Assembly (NCBI RefSeq): GCF_019195455.1
Contig: NZ_JAIMBW010000001.1
Location: forward strand, 2,811,001-2,875,000
Direction: 5' to 3'
DNA length: 64,000 nt
Origin: Gymnodinialimonas phycosphaerae
GTDB taxonomy: Bacteria; Pseudomonadota; Alphaproteobacteria; Rhodobacterales; Rhodobacteraceae
A program made the position numbers and the translations under genes. This document shows positions 36,029-46,400 of the stretch, piece after piece (within the stretch, counting starts at the first letter, position 1; each line of letters begins with the position of its first letter). Under the pieces are notes generated by a model that ran no database searches, was not told the origin of the DNA, and saw nothing but the letters and a program-made list of their open reading frames with translations.

Positions 36029-37075
36029 GGCTTTGTTGCACAAATCAGCTGATTGGATTCACTGTGTGAATCTAGCGCTGTAGCTCAAGGGCATGAGCAG
36101 CTGGGCACCCACGAAACACTAGACAAAGAACTGGTCGTCCAATGAAAGTTTGAAACGGCGCGGTTTGTTATCGATCTGGTCTGTCTCCAAGATGATTTGG
36201 ACGCCACCACCAAGCGGCAAGCGGGGTCGGCCACAGCAATTCAATGATGCCGCCATTCAATCCTGTCTGACGTTGAAGATCCCGTTTGGCATGCCGCTTC
36301 GCTAGACAACTGGATTCGCCCAGAGCCAGCTGCGGCTGGTCGGACCGGATCGGGTTGCGCAAGTCTTCAGCACTTTATGTCGCCGCCAGAAGACACTGAA
36401 CGTGAGCCTGCCGTATCGTGATTCCAAGGCCTCACTGAAACTCCTCGTCGATAGAACGTGGATCAAAGCTGAAGGTAAAGGAGAGTGGAATGCACTCAAG
36501 CACGGAGGCTCCAAGCGCCGCACCTGGCGTAAGATACACATAGGAATCGACGAAGAAACGCTGGACATTCGGGCCGTAGAAGTCACTGGCAGCAATATCG
36601 GTGACGCACCCATGCTACCAAAACTTCTGAACCACGTCCCATCCGATAAGGACACCGCCAGTGTCACCGTAGACGGGGCATATGATACTCGGGAATGCCA
36701 TGAGGCGATTGCGGCGCAAGATGCCCATGCGGTGATCCCGCCGCGCAAAAATGCCACGCTCTGGAAGCCGACGAGTTACGAAGCAATTGCGCATAACGAT
36801 ACGGTCAATGCACAACGATATTAGGCCGGCCCCTTTGGCGACGCTGGAGCGGATATCACCGCCGAAGTTGCGTCGAAACCCAAATGCACTGTATTATACT
36901 ACTCGGCCAATCGTTGATGGCGAGAGCCTCCGATAGGCGGGTCGCAGAGATCCATGTCCGTATCGCAGTCCTCAACCGCTACACTGCTATTGGCATACCC
37001 GCCGCTGAGCCCCTGGGCCAAATCCGTCTGGGGCAAGGAAAAGAACGTCCTGCATCCGATATGTGCAACAAAACC
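36029..37075 (+). mobile_element. Defective IS5-family element with recognisable ends
   Basis: The left end GGCTTTGTTGCACAAATC and the right end, read in reverse, GGTTTTGTTGCACATATC match at 16 of 18 positions, marking a 1,047-bp element. No flanking target duplication is visible. It differs from the two IS5 copies at 29163 and 60863. It separates the secretion operon from the regulator cluster. Confidence 0.8.
36093..36900 (+). pseudogene. Broken IS5-family transposase
   Basis: Starting MSSWAPTKH then an in-frame stop at about 36120, the product is broken in several places. The largest open part (36402-36824) keeps LLVDRTWIKAEGKGEWN, RRTWRKIHIGIDEETL and VTVDGAYDTRECHEAI, the second DDE region of IS5-type enzymes. 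At least three lesions separate it from a full-length protein. Confidence 0.85.
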
Positions 37076-37334
37076 TATATATGACCTGCCTCATTTGGAT
37101 GTCGGGGCACTCTTTAATTTTGCAGCGCTCTAAAGATACAGAACTACTTAATGTATTCATTTGGGGCTGAGCTCGAATCGTGTTCTTAATCACGAAGTTA
37201 AGAAGGCGCAGATTCGGAACCAGGCATTGCTGCCCAGGTTCGATTGGCTCTAGCAAACCAAGATTAGAGTCTAAGATGCGGCATATGAACTGCGCTCGAA
37301 AGCTGCGCGATGGGCCAGCAAGGGGGACAGAAAG

Positions 37335-37967
37335 GTGTCAAAGGTTCTGATTTATTCGAACCAGGTCTTCGTCAGAAAAGGCATCCGGTGCTTTCTCGAT
37401 ACGCAGGATGATGTTCATATTTCGGGCGATGCCGAAGTTCCGGAAGGCCGCGCACTCGATTCCGAGGCAGATGGAATAGATATCGTTTTGCTCGATCTTT
37501 CCGGTCTCTCCAATCCTACCGAAACCATTCGCCGGCTCCGGCGCGCGATGAATGACGCGCGCATCGTGGTCCTGTGCACCGTCAGTACGACCGATTATGC
37601 CGTCGAAGCGCTCGACGCGGGCGCAGCGGGGATCATTACCCACTCCTGTCAGCCCACGGAATTACGAATCGCGATGTCGCGCATCCTAAACGGCGACAAT
37701 TACATCCAGCCCGATATTGCGATGGACATATTCCGCGAGTTGCGCGCCAAAGAGGCACAGCGTTACGAGGCGGAACGCCTACGCCTGACCGTGCGTGAAA
37801 GCCAGGTGATCAGTCACCTGATGCAGGGTAAGACGAACCGTCAGATCGGAGAGAGCCTTTCTATCAGCGAGAAAACTGTGAAGCACTACGTAGGGGTGCT
37901 GAAGGAAAAATTCTGTGTCGCGAACCGGCTCGAAATTGTGTTGCATGCCCAGCGCCTTTCGCTCTAA
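37335..37967 (+). CDS. NarL/FixJ-type response regulator
   Basis: A 210-residue regulator that uses GTG at 37335, preceded by GGGGGACAG. The receiver half has VLIYSNQVFVRKGIR and the Asp in IVLLDLSGLSN; the first acidic pair of classical receivers (DD) is replaced by YS, so phosphorylation may be altered. The LuxR-type HTH (about 148-205) reads LTVRESQVISHLMQGKTNRQIGES then EKTVKHYVGVLKEKF. It is encoded 250 bases before a sensor kinase and may control the oxidation genes downstream. Confidence 0.88.
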   Translation: MSKVLIYSNQVFVRKGIRCFLDTQDDVHISGDAEVPEGRALDSEADGIDIVLLDLSGLSNPTETIRRLRRAMNDARIVVLCTVSTTDYAVEALDAGAAGIITHSCQPTELRIAMSRILNGDNYIQPDIAMDIFRELRAKEAQRYEAERLRLTVRESQVISHLMQGKTNRQIGESLSISEKTVKHYVGVLKEKFCVANRLEIVLHAQRLSL

Positions 37968-38214
37968 CCGCAGATCGCACCACGACGCTTTCCGCACCAG
38001 AATACAGCATCGCTACTGTAAGGCGCATTCGTCCGCGAGCGGGGCAATTTTGCTTGCCGACCAACGGACATTTCAAAGTTCGCAGCGAACCGCGATCGAA
38101 CCGTCACTCTCGCCTACCCGCCACCCTGCGCCGCACTACGCGGTGGCTTTGAGCGGCGGGGCACGGCCCCGTATCCGCAAACTTCCGAAACTTTAGCCTA
38201 CTGGATGATCCCGC

Positions 38215-40110
38215 ATGGTCTCGATGTCCGATCCCGAACTGAAAAACACCGCGGCCCCGGATGGAATGCGCTTAAGTCCCAACACCATTCCGGGCAAAAT
38301 CTGGATTTTCCTGTGGTCGTTGCGGACACGGGTGTTCATCATGCTGCTGGCTGCGATCCTGGCTTTCGGGGCAGGGCTACAATATTGGAACTACCGGATG
38401 CTGTTCCAGAACGAGGTGCGGCTCGCCGATGACAAGCACCTTGTCACAGCCACGCATCTGGCCTTGTCGCTGTCGCGCTATTCGCGCGATGTTAGCCTCG
38501 TCTTCGCGCATTGGGCAAGGAATGTCAGCGAAGCCGAAAGCGCAGGAGTGGCCATCGCCGAAGATAGCGGCCTGCCCGTGGCGATGGATATCGACGGGTT
38601 CGCGATTCTGTCCTCCGACAACACCGTCGAAGCCAGCTTCAGCACGACGAGCGAACCGCTGGCCCTGCCCCCCGACGAGGTGATCGAAGACCTGCGCATT
38701 GGCAGCAACACGCAGCTGCATGGCGTCCAGTTCTCTAACCTGCAGCGCATCGGGGACGACAGGTATTTCATCCTCGGCTACAACCTCGCAGGGGGCCAGA
38801 TCGCGATCGGCTATCTGAACGTCAACTATATCACGGACGTGCAGCAACGCGTCCAGTTTGGTGAACTGGGCCATGCCGCGATCTTCGATGCGGCGGGCGT
38901 GACAGTCGCGCACCCGGTCCCTGCCGTCGAAGAAAACATGATGAATGCCGCGGGCATTCCGGTCGTCGCCCGCATGCTGGCCCGAGAAACAGGGGTGGGG
39001 CAATTCTATTCCCCACCAATGAATGCCGACATGATCGCAGGTTACACCTATGTCCCCGAAACCGGCTGGGCGGTGATGGTGCCACAGCCGATTGACGAAT
39101 TGTCCGCCTCCGTCGAAGCCAGCTTGCGCAGCACCAATATTTTCATCATCGCCGTGTCGCTTGCTCTGGCGCTGTTCGGCTGGGTCATGACACGCGCGCT
39201 AGTCCGCCCTATCGACCGCTTCACCACGGCGGGCCTCGAGATTGCAGCTGGCAATTTCCTCGTCGACCTGCCCGAGCGGGAAAACTCCTCGCTCGAAATG
39301 TCGCGCCTTAACCAGGCGCTTAAGACCATGGTCGGAAGGATTCGCGGCTCCAGCGAACGTCTTCAGGCCGCGCTCGAGATCGAAGAGGTCGAGAACAAAC
39401 GCAAGAGCGATTTCCTCATCATCGCTAGCCATGAATTGCGCAATCCGCTTTCCGGTGTGGTGGGGATGCTCTCGGCCTGCAGGGAACGGACCGACGAGCC
39501 CGAACTGACCAGCTACCTCGAGGTGGCCGCCCGTTCCGCGACGCAGCTCAGAAGCGTCGTCGACGAGATGACCCATTATGCAGAGGAACAGACCGACACC
39601 TTGGCCATCAACGTCGATAGTTTCGACCTTGGTCAGGAACTCGCGCAGCTCGCCACGATCTACGGTCAGCAGGCCGAGACGGCGGGCCTCGCTTTCGACT
39701 TCACTCCGCGTCCCGAGATCGACGAGGTCATCGTGACCGACCGCTACAGGCTGTTCCAGGTGGTCGCAAACCTGCTGGACAACGCGATCAAATACACCGC
39801 ATCGGGCGGTGTCACCCTCGATGTGGGCCTGCATCCCGATCCCGATCCGGATGCGATTGGCGACTGGCTGTATGTCCGGGTGACCGATACGGGCATCGGG
39901 CTCGACCCCGATGCGATGAAACAGATTTTCGAACCCTTCTTCCAGGTCGAGGGTTCCTACTCCCGCGCCCACAATGGTTTGGGCCTCGGCCTCGCGATTT
40001 CCAAATCCATCGTGGATCGGCTGTCTGGCTATCTCCATTGCGAAAGCGAGCCCGGCAAGGGAGCCACCTTCAGCCTGCATGTTCCCATTCAGATCATTAC
40101 CCGACACTGA
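38215..40110 (+). CDS. Membrane sensor histidine kinase with Cache-like and HAMP domains
   Basis: A 631-residue kinase; a start at 38224 is also possible. TM1 (about 40-60) and TM2 (about 302-322) bracket a periplasmic Cache-like sensor (about 65-300, GHAAIFDAAGVTVAHP, AGYTYVPETGWAVMV). A HAMP segment, a coiled coil and the kinase core follow (SHELRNPLSGVVGML, His about 405; NLLDNAIKYTA; DTGIGLDPD; NGLGLGLAISKSI). Cache domains usually bind small extracellular molecules. It sits between a NarL-type regulator and a stand-alone receiver. Confidence 0.93.
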   Translation: MVSMSDPELKNTAAPDGMRLSPNTIPGKIWIFLWSLRTRVFIMLLAAILAFGAGLQYWNYRMLFQNEVRLADDKHLVTATHLALSLSRYSRDVSLVFAHWARNVSEAESAGVAIAEDSGLPVAMDIDGFAILSSDNTVEASFSTTSEPLALPPDEVIEDLRIGSNTQLHGVQFSNLQRIGDDRYFILGYNLAGGQIAIGYLNVNYITDVQQRVQFGELGHAAIFDAAGVTVAHPVPAVEENMMNAAGIPVVARMLARETGVGQFYSPPMNADMIAGYTYVPETGWAVMVPQPIDELSASVEASLRSTNIFIIAVSLALALFGWVMTRALVRPIDRFTTAGLEIAAGNFLVDLPERENSSLEMSRLNQALKTMVGRIRGSSERLQAALEIEEVENKRKSDFLIIASHELRNPLSGVVGMLSACRERTDEPELTSYLEVAARSATQLRSVVDEMTHYAEEQTDTLAINVDSFDLGQELAQLATIYGQQAETAGLAFDFTPRPEIDEVIVTDRYRLFQVVANLLDNAIKYTASGGVTLDVGLHPDPDPDAIGDWLYVRVTDTGIGLDPDAMKQIFEPFFQVEGSYSRAHNGLGLGLAISKSIVDRLSGYLHCESEPGKGATFSLHVPIQIITRH

Positions 40111-40280
40111 AGGGGGCTGCCGTGCAGCAACCACGAAAGCCTCCATCCACGGCAACTCCGCCTCGAAATCGCGGATTTCTGCTACAAGTTGCCGCAAAGA
40201 TAGTGGAAAGGGGTTCATTGAACGTGGACAGCAAGCCGGGAATGAGCTACGATTTTCGTGCCTAGGGGAAGGTCAAGAAC

Positions 40281-40682
40281 ATGCAGGTTGAGGTCGAAAA
40301 AAAGATCCTTGTCGTTGACGATGACGCCACCAATCGCCTCGTCGTCCGCGTGCTTATGGAACTGCGTGGACATACCGTAGTTGAAGCAGCCAGCGGCCAT
40401 GACGCTCTGGACATCATCGAAGCGACTGATTTCGACGTGATCCTGATGGACCTAAGCATGCCGCAAATGGACGGTTTCGAGACGACGCTCCATATGCGTA
40501 AGGGCAAGCATTGCGGTTCATACAAGCCGATTTTCGCGCTCACCGCCCACACAGACCGCTCCAATTTCGAGAAATGCATGAAAGCGGGCATGAATGGCGT
40601 GTTGGGAAAGCCCTTCGACTCCGGCGGCGCAGATCAGATTCTGACCCTGCTCAACAGCCCGACCAGCCATTCCCCGAGCTAA
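40281..40682 (+). CDS. Stand-alone receiver domain protein
   Basis: A 133-residue CheY-like protein with the full receiver pocket: KKILVVDDDATNRLV, Asp in VILMDLSMPQMDG and Lys in VLGKPFDSGG. No output domain. GGGGAAGG lies before the ATG. It likely passes a phosphate from the adjacent kinase to another protein, or acts as a phosphate sink. A hairpin follows at 40685-40706. Confidence 0.9.
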   Translation: MQVEVEKKILVVDDDATNRLVVRVLMELRGHTVVEAASGHDALDIIEATDFDVILMDLSMPQMDGFETTLHMRKGKHCGSYKPIFALTAHTDRSNFEKCMKAGMNGVLGKPFDSGGADQILTLLNSPTSHSPS

Positions 40683-40684
40683 GC

Positions 40685-40706
40685 GCGCAGGGCTCGGGCC
40701 CTGCGC
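40685..40706 (+). terminator. Hairpin after the receiver gene
   Basis: An 8-bp stem GCGCAGGG / CCCTGCGC lies directly after the receiver stop and before the convergent haloperoxidase-like gene. The following sequence has no clean T-run, so it may be a weak or bidirectional terminator. Confidence 0.5.
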
Positions 40707-40733
40707 TACGAAATTGTGTTTGCACGCCAGATC

Positions 40734-43250
40734 TTACCCGAATATCCAATCGGAAAAGGGCCTGTCCAGCTCTGACGCCGTGTCGTTGGCGAATTCATGT
40801 GCCTTGTCGTATGCAAGATCGCCTACGAGTGTCCCCAACTCCAGACCGGCGGTATTGCCATCCTCGAAATGGATGCCGCCATAAAGGCGTGATAATCCGG
40901 CTTCCTGCGCGGCGCTGTCGAAATCGGGCCAATAAAGCGTCAGGCTGTTTTCTGGGAAAGTGGTGTCGAAATCGCTGCCTTTTGCCGGAAGTATCGTCCC
41001 GACGCCAAATGCCGTGTCCCCGGTAAAGCTCTCGAGCACAGACGCAGCAGCACCCGAAAAAGTCGAATGCCCCGACACATATTCCGCGAAAGGTGGCGAA
41101 AAATCCCCAGTCGGCGATTGGTAGGTCACGAAATTGCGGGCAAGGATCGTCTGGCTCCCAAGGCTTGCGCCAGTGTCGGGGTCATACCCTGCGAAGGCAT
41201 CGATGACGTAGCCAGTCTCGTTGGTGAGGACATCAATGCCCGGAGATCCGATCAGGCCCAGATCACCAAGATCGCGGATCGCCTGCACGGGGCGGGCATA
41301 ATCGTAAACGACCTTGGAATCCCAGGCTGCGATTGCAGCGTCGAGCATGGCATTGCCCATGGCGAGAAACAGCTGCGCATCGGTGGCGGCATCGTGTCCG
41401 TCTCGCGTGGACACAATTTGGGCAAGCGTCATCATCGTGCCCGGCGGATAGGAAGTGCCGGAGCCGTCCTCCCAGAATTCGGCGATGGCGCGGTCCTGGA
41501 CGCTCAAGTTGGCGCTGATATCGATAAGCTGTTCGGCCTGCGCGATGAAGCCCGGATTGATCACCACGCCCACCAGCTCCCGCGTCACCGCAAGCTGGGC
41601 ACCTGCCGGATAGTCTATACCGCCAATGATGGCGGGCAATGCAAGGGTCAGAGTGCGCGTCGGAATGTCGATCTGTGCATCCGCGAAGCCTTCCATGAAA
41701 AAGGGTTCCGGAGCTGCTGGCCGGAACGCCGCAAAATCGGTCGTGCCGTTGGGGTTTTTGGGAAGCGCGAAGGGTTCGAGCAGCGGGAATTCCGGGCTCA
41801 GGAACGTCTGCAGCTCGCGGCCTGCGGGCGTGTCGCGCCATTCCGGTGTCCAGGCGTCGATGACAGTGACCTCGTCCGGGTTCGAGTTCTGGGGCGTGTA
41901 GCGTGCTGCAGGGTCCTGGGCCACGCGCGCCTGCTCCTGCAGACGAAGCGCCATGGCATCGCTTGCCGCATCCTGCCCGATCAGCGCGGCATCGCTGTCA
42001 TCTTCGTCGGGCTCAAGCCCTAGGCGTTCGTGCATGACCATGTCCAGCAGGGAGCGATGATCAGGGAATAGCGTCGACAAGACCGTGTAGCCGGCGTGAT
42101 GCATCGCCTCTTCGACGGATCGGGGATCGGCTTCGTGAAGCTCGATATTGTCGCCACCGACATCGAGGGAGACGCGCAGAGACTGGCCGTCATAGGCGGC
42201 AAAGGCATCGTAGATGGCGGTGTGCAGGATCGAATAAACCCGCGCCGCATTGGTCGGCCCGAACTGGGTTTCGATCACGAGGTTCTGTACGATCTGGTCC
42301 CAAAGCACGCTTGGCGTCGGGTCGGTGGTATTCACCTTTGTCCTTGCCAGACCATCGGAAAACACCAAAGGCGTTTTACCCTCCTCGATGGAATTGGCGA
42401 GCGCGTCGACGGAAAAGACATGACCGCCAATATCGATTTTTTCGATCCGCTTGAGGCTTGTTTCCTGCCCAGTGATGCGGTCAACGAGAACCAGCTTTTC
42501 GCCATCGACATGCAGGTCCGCTTCCCAGAAGGCATCGCCCAAACGCACGAGGTCTTCGCCCTTGCGCCCGTCGACACGAGCCGTGGACCAGGATGTCAGG
42601 TCGAATTCGTCGTCCTGGCCGGTGCCCTTGATCTTCTTTGGGGGCAAGGCGGGCCGATCGAATTCGATGTCGTTTTCCTCGAGCCCATCCCGGAACTCGT
42701 CGATCCGGTCATCGATGTCGTCGTCTTCGGCAAGGGCTTCAGCGAGTTGCGCCTGTACGGTGGCAAGGTCAATCTTGGACGCAATGGAATTGGCGAGCGC
42801 GTCGACGGAAAAGACATGACCGCCAATATCGATTTTTTCGATCCGCTTGAGGCTTGTTTCCTGCCCAGTGATGCGGTCAACGAGAACCAGCTTTTCGCCA
42901 TCGACATGCAGGTCCGCTTCCCAGAAGGCATCGCCCAAACGCACGAGGTCTTCGCCCTTGCGCCCGTCGACACGAGCCGTGGACCAGGATGTCAGGTCGA
43001 ATTCGTCGTCCTGGCCGGTGCCCTTGATCTTCTTTGGGGGCAAGGCGGGCCGATCGAATTCGATGCCGTTTTCCTCGAGCCAATCCCGGAACTCGTCGAT
43101 CCGGTCATCGTTGTCGTCGTCTTCGGCAAGGGCTTGAGCGAGTTGCGCCTGTACGGTGGCAAGGTCAATCTTGGACGCATCCGTATGAAATAGTTCCCAC
43201 AACGGAGAGGCTGGATCGGATGCAAGCGCAAGAAAGAAACGAGGTGACAT
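40734..43250 (-). CDS. Vanadium-haloperoxidase-like (PAP2-superfamily) protein with tandem N-terminal repeats
   Basis: The ATG at 43250 follows GGAGG by 8 bases, giving 838 residues; ATGs at 43271 and 43295 are less well placed. Residues ~24-287 are two nearly identical 132-residue repeats (DLATVQAQLAQALAEDDD ... GGHVFSVDALANSI). The rest resembles vanadium chloroperoxidases: YARPVQAIRDLG (about 651), SGHSTFSGAAA (about 722) and the late YGGIHFEDGN His. These ligate vanadate and use H2O2 to oxidise halides. No signal peptide or RTX repeats are obvious. Next to the giant heme peroxidase, a joint extracellular oxidant role is plausible. Substrate unknown. Confidence 0.87.
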   Translation of the reverse strand: MSPRFFLALASDPASPLWELFHTDASKIDLATVQAQLAQALAEDDDNDDRIDEFRDWLEENGIEFDRPALPPKKIKGTGQDDEFDLTSWSTARVDGRKGEDLVRLGDAFWEADLHVDGEKLVLVDRITGQETSLKRIEKIDIGGHVFSVDALANSIASKIDLATVQAQLAEALAEDDDIDDRIDEFRDGLEENDIEFDRPALPPKKIKGTGQDDEFDLTSWSTARVDGRKGEDLVRLGDAFWEADLHVDGEKLVLVDRITGQETSLKRIEKIDIGGHVFSVDALANSIEEGKTPLVFSDGLARTKVNTTDPTPSVLWDQIVQNLVIETQFGPTNAARVYSILHTAIYDAFAAYDGQSLRVSLDVGGDNIELHEADPRSVEEAMHHAGYTVLSTLFPDHRSLLDMVMHERLGLEPDEDDSDAALIGQDAASDAMALRLQEQARVAQDPAARYTPQNSNPDEVTVIDAWTPEWRDTPAGRELQTFLSPEFPLLEPFALPKNPNGTTDFAAFRPAAPEPFFMEGFADAQIDIPTRTLTLALPAIIGGIDYPAGAQLAVTRELVGVVINPGFIAQAEQLIDISANLSVQDRAIAEFWEDGSGTSYPPGTMMTLAQIVSTRDGHDAATDAQLFLAMGNAMLDAAIAAWDSKVVYDYARPVQAIRDLGDLGLIGSPGIDVLTNETGYVIDAFAGYDPDTGASLGSQTILARNFVTYQSPTGDFSPPFAEYVSGHSTFSGAAASVLESFTGDTAFGVGTILPAKGSDFDTTFPENSLTLYWPDFDSAAQEAGLSRLYGGIHFEDGNTAGLELGTLVGDLAYDKAHEFANDTASELDRPFSDWIFG
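42388..43179. repeat. 396-bp tandem direct duplication (two copies)
   Basis: 42388-42783 and 42784-43179 are adjacent copies of a 396-bp unit, in frame with the haloperoxidase-like gene (132 codons). Only a handful of substitutions separate them, several in the acidic region just after the unit start. The near-identity at DNA level points to a recent duplication. Confidence 0.95.
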
Positions 43251-43361
43251 CGGCGGCGCCTCCCGAGGCATAGTTTTTTTGGATTGGTGGGGCAAGACGG
43301 CATCGGCCCCCCGAAAGTTGCAATCAGGCCAAGAAGGGTCTTCGCCGGATCACGTCGCCCC

Positions 43362-43408
43362 GGCTTTCGGGGGCGAGGTGCGACAGCCGAGGGGAACATC
43401 TCGGCTGC
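43362..43408 (-). terminator. Hairpins after the giant peroxidase gene
   Basis: Two inverted repeats lie between the peroxidase stop (43433) and the haloperoxidase-like start: CAGCCGAG / CTCGGCTG with an 8-base loop (about 43382-43406) and CGCCCC / GGGGCG. No T-run follows, so termination is possible but not certain. Confidence 0.45.
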
Positions 43409-43432
43409 CGCCTCTGGGGAACAACGACCGGC

Positions 43433-46400
43433 TCAGATGAGCAGGAAGTTGTCCTCCTCAAGGGTGATGTGACCGCTCAACTTGAGCTGGAAATCACCTT
43501 TGTCCGTCATGCCGGTGACGGTGGTGAAGGCATCACCGTCCTCGGCTCCGTGCGAGTAGGTCAACTCACCCGCACCGATGGTTGCATCACGACCCGCGAG
43601 GGTGAACGCATCGTGTCCCTCGGTGCTGCTGTCGGCGTCGATGTCCCGGAAGCACAGGACATCGCCCGCGCTGAACCCCAAGATCGTGGTGCCATTGGCA
43701 CCCGATGCCGTCTCGAACACGAAGGTGTCGTTGCCATCGCCGCCGTCGAGGACGTTGACCGCCTCACTTGCGACGATCCGGTCGTCCCCGGACCCACCGA
43801 TCACGTTCTCGATGCTCCAGATCGTGTCGGACTGGGTTGCGATGTTGACCGAGCCACGCTCCGTGCCGGCATTGCCCAGACGGATATCCAACGCTTCGGT
43901 CATTGCCGAAAGGTCGAGGGTATCGGACCCGGCCCCGCCATAGAAGATGTCGTTGTCGTCACCATCCATGCCGATGAACGTGTCATCGCCCGCACCGCCG
44001 TAGACCATATCAGACCCGGTGCCGCCAACGATCATGTCATCGCCATCGTCCCCGAAGATCCGATCATTGCCCGCATCGCCATAGAGCATGTCGTTGCCTG
44101 CGCCGCCGAGGATATCGTCGTTGCATGCACCGCCAATGACCATGTCGTCACCGGCACCAGCGACCAGGAAGTCGGATCCGGCCCCTCCGCGAATTAGGTC
44201 GTTGCCGTCGCCACCCAACAGAGTGTCCGCAGCAACGGTGCCAACCAGCATCTGGTCTTCGGGCGCCTCTTCCTGCTCTGCAGCTTCCTCCGTCACGGTC
44301 TCCTGTGTCTCGGTTTCCTCCGTCACGGTCTCCTGTGTCTCGGTTTCCTCCGTCACAGTCTCCTGTGTCTCGGTTTCCTCCGTCACAGTCTCCTGTGTCT
44401 CGGTTTCCTCCGTCACAGTCTCCTGTGTCTCGGTTTCCTCCGTCACAGTCTCCTGTGTCACAGTCTCCTGTGTCTCGGTTTCCTGCGGTGCCTGAACGTC
44501 GTCCTCCTCCGGTTCATGGCTGAACACGTCCAGTGGCACATCAGTCATCCCGGTGTTGCGGGCAACCACATCGCCGAACGTGACGTTGGAGATGAAATTG
44601 TTGTAGACGGGCAGATCACCAATTCGGTCGGTGTAGTAGAACCGGTCACCTTCCTGCAGGCGGTCGAGCTGTTCGTGGATCAGCACCCAGAAGGTATGAC
44701 CAACGACACCATCCTCGATGTGGGGTTCGGCCAAACCACCAACCCACAAGTCCACACGGTCGATGCCCTGTACGATCATCGCGCCGTTTTCACCCTCGAT
44801 CAGCGTGATGTCGGGGTTGACCTGCTGGAAGGCAGCAATCGCGTCACCTTCCAGAACCAGATCGGGATAGGCATCCTTGAACTTGGTGATCTCTGCGTCC
44901 GACAGGTTGTTCCGCGACTGGAAGTCATCCCACGAAGCATAGGGGTCCATGCTCATGTCCGAATGTTCGATCGCTTCCACCACATAGGGGTCCGTGGATG
45001 CCGCCAGATCAGCCTTGACCTGGTTGAGCGTTCCAAGGCCCAGATCGCGGCCACGGGCGGTGTTGAAGGCAAAGAGGTCGGCACTGACCCTGACAAGATT
45101 GTCGCGGACCGCATCCACCACTTGCAGATCGACCTCTTCCGAGGGCTGGGCAACCAGACCACCGAGGATGTTGTTCACACCGTATTCTGCGTAACCGTCT
45201 TGCGGCACGTAGCCCATTTGCGTCAGAGCAGCCAAGGCAGCCTCTCCGGACAACATCGGAGTTGAAGGGTCACGGTCATGGTCAACCAAGAACGCAGCCG
45301 GATCACTCGTCGGGTTCAGGAACAGGTCGACCAGCGGCACATGCACCATCTCGCCGTTTTTCTCAACCAGCATCGTTTCACCGATCTGCGAGTGGCCAAA
45401 GCGATAGGCCGCTGCGGCGAACTCTTGGCTGATGCGGGCATCAGCGTTCGGGTTGTATTTGTCGTGACCGTGACGGCCCGACCCCTGCAAGCCACCGATC
45501 AAGGCATCGGCAAAGTCGTTGAACACGACCTGCTGATATTCACCGATGTTCAGGATCCGCGCAGCTTGGAACAGCTGTTCGGGGGTGCCGTCAAATCCAG
45601 CCTGATCGATGTTTTCCACATGGTAATTGTGGTTACGTGCCCAAACCGTGTGCATCGAGGTTAGACCAACATTTTCGTTCGCGCGCCCATCGCCGCCCAC
45701 AATGTGGTCGAGCAGGTTCATGAACGGGTTGGTGTCGATCAGAAGCGGCCAGCCCTCGCCCATGAAGTCCGTGGCGATATCCTTGACGAACCCGGCATCG
45801 TAGTTGCCATCCTCGTCTTTCAGCACGCGGCCGGTGTCTGCATCGCTGTAGTATTCCTGCAGCGTGACATCGCCCTTGTCGGTGCCCTTGAACACGGTGC
45901 CCGCTTCGATGTGGTGATCGAGCGTTTCACGCAATGTGGACATGAGCTTGAAGCCCGGTGCCGAAGGATCGTCGCCCCCCATCAAGATCTTCGAGCCGAC
46001 ACCGCCCTGCCCATCGCTTTCGCGCAGCAACTGACCGATCAGGCTGGACGACCCATAGACCTGGTTCTGATCCACCACCGGCGAGGTGATGTTTTCATGC
46101 AGCGGCGTGCCATCTTCATCATAGCCGATGACACTACCGCGGGTCAGGTCGGCCGGGTTATCGGTCATCGGGCTACGGTCCATGCCGGACCCACCGATTT
46201 CGATCGGCATCAGATCACCGTTCGGACCCGTTCCTTTCGGAATGAAGGTCAGGCCGTGGTCAAAGTACTGACCAAAGGACATCATGAACATGTTGGCCGA
46301 GGCCGCTTTGGCCGCATCAGGATCTTGCACGCCCAAGGTGTTCGAGATGTCCCGGGTATCAAGCCCGTCAAAGACCGGGTTGACGATGCCCGCACCGTCT

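Noticed and set aside
42096..43193. 365-codon plus-strand frame across the haloperoxidase duplication
   Set aside because: It repeats because the DNA is duplicated, and is antisense to a gene with a good start and catalytic motifs.
44290..44490. Regular 30-bp repeats that could suggest a CRISPR array
   Set aside because: The repeats are head to tail without spacers and lie in frame inside the peroxidase gene, coding for a Glu/Thr linker.
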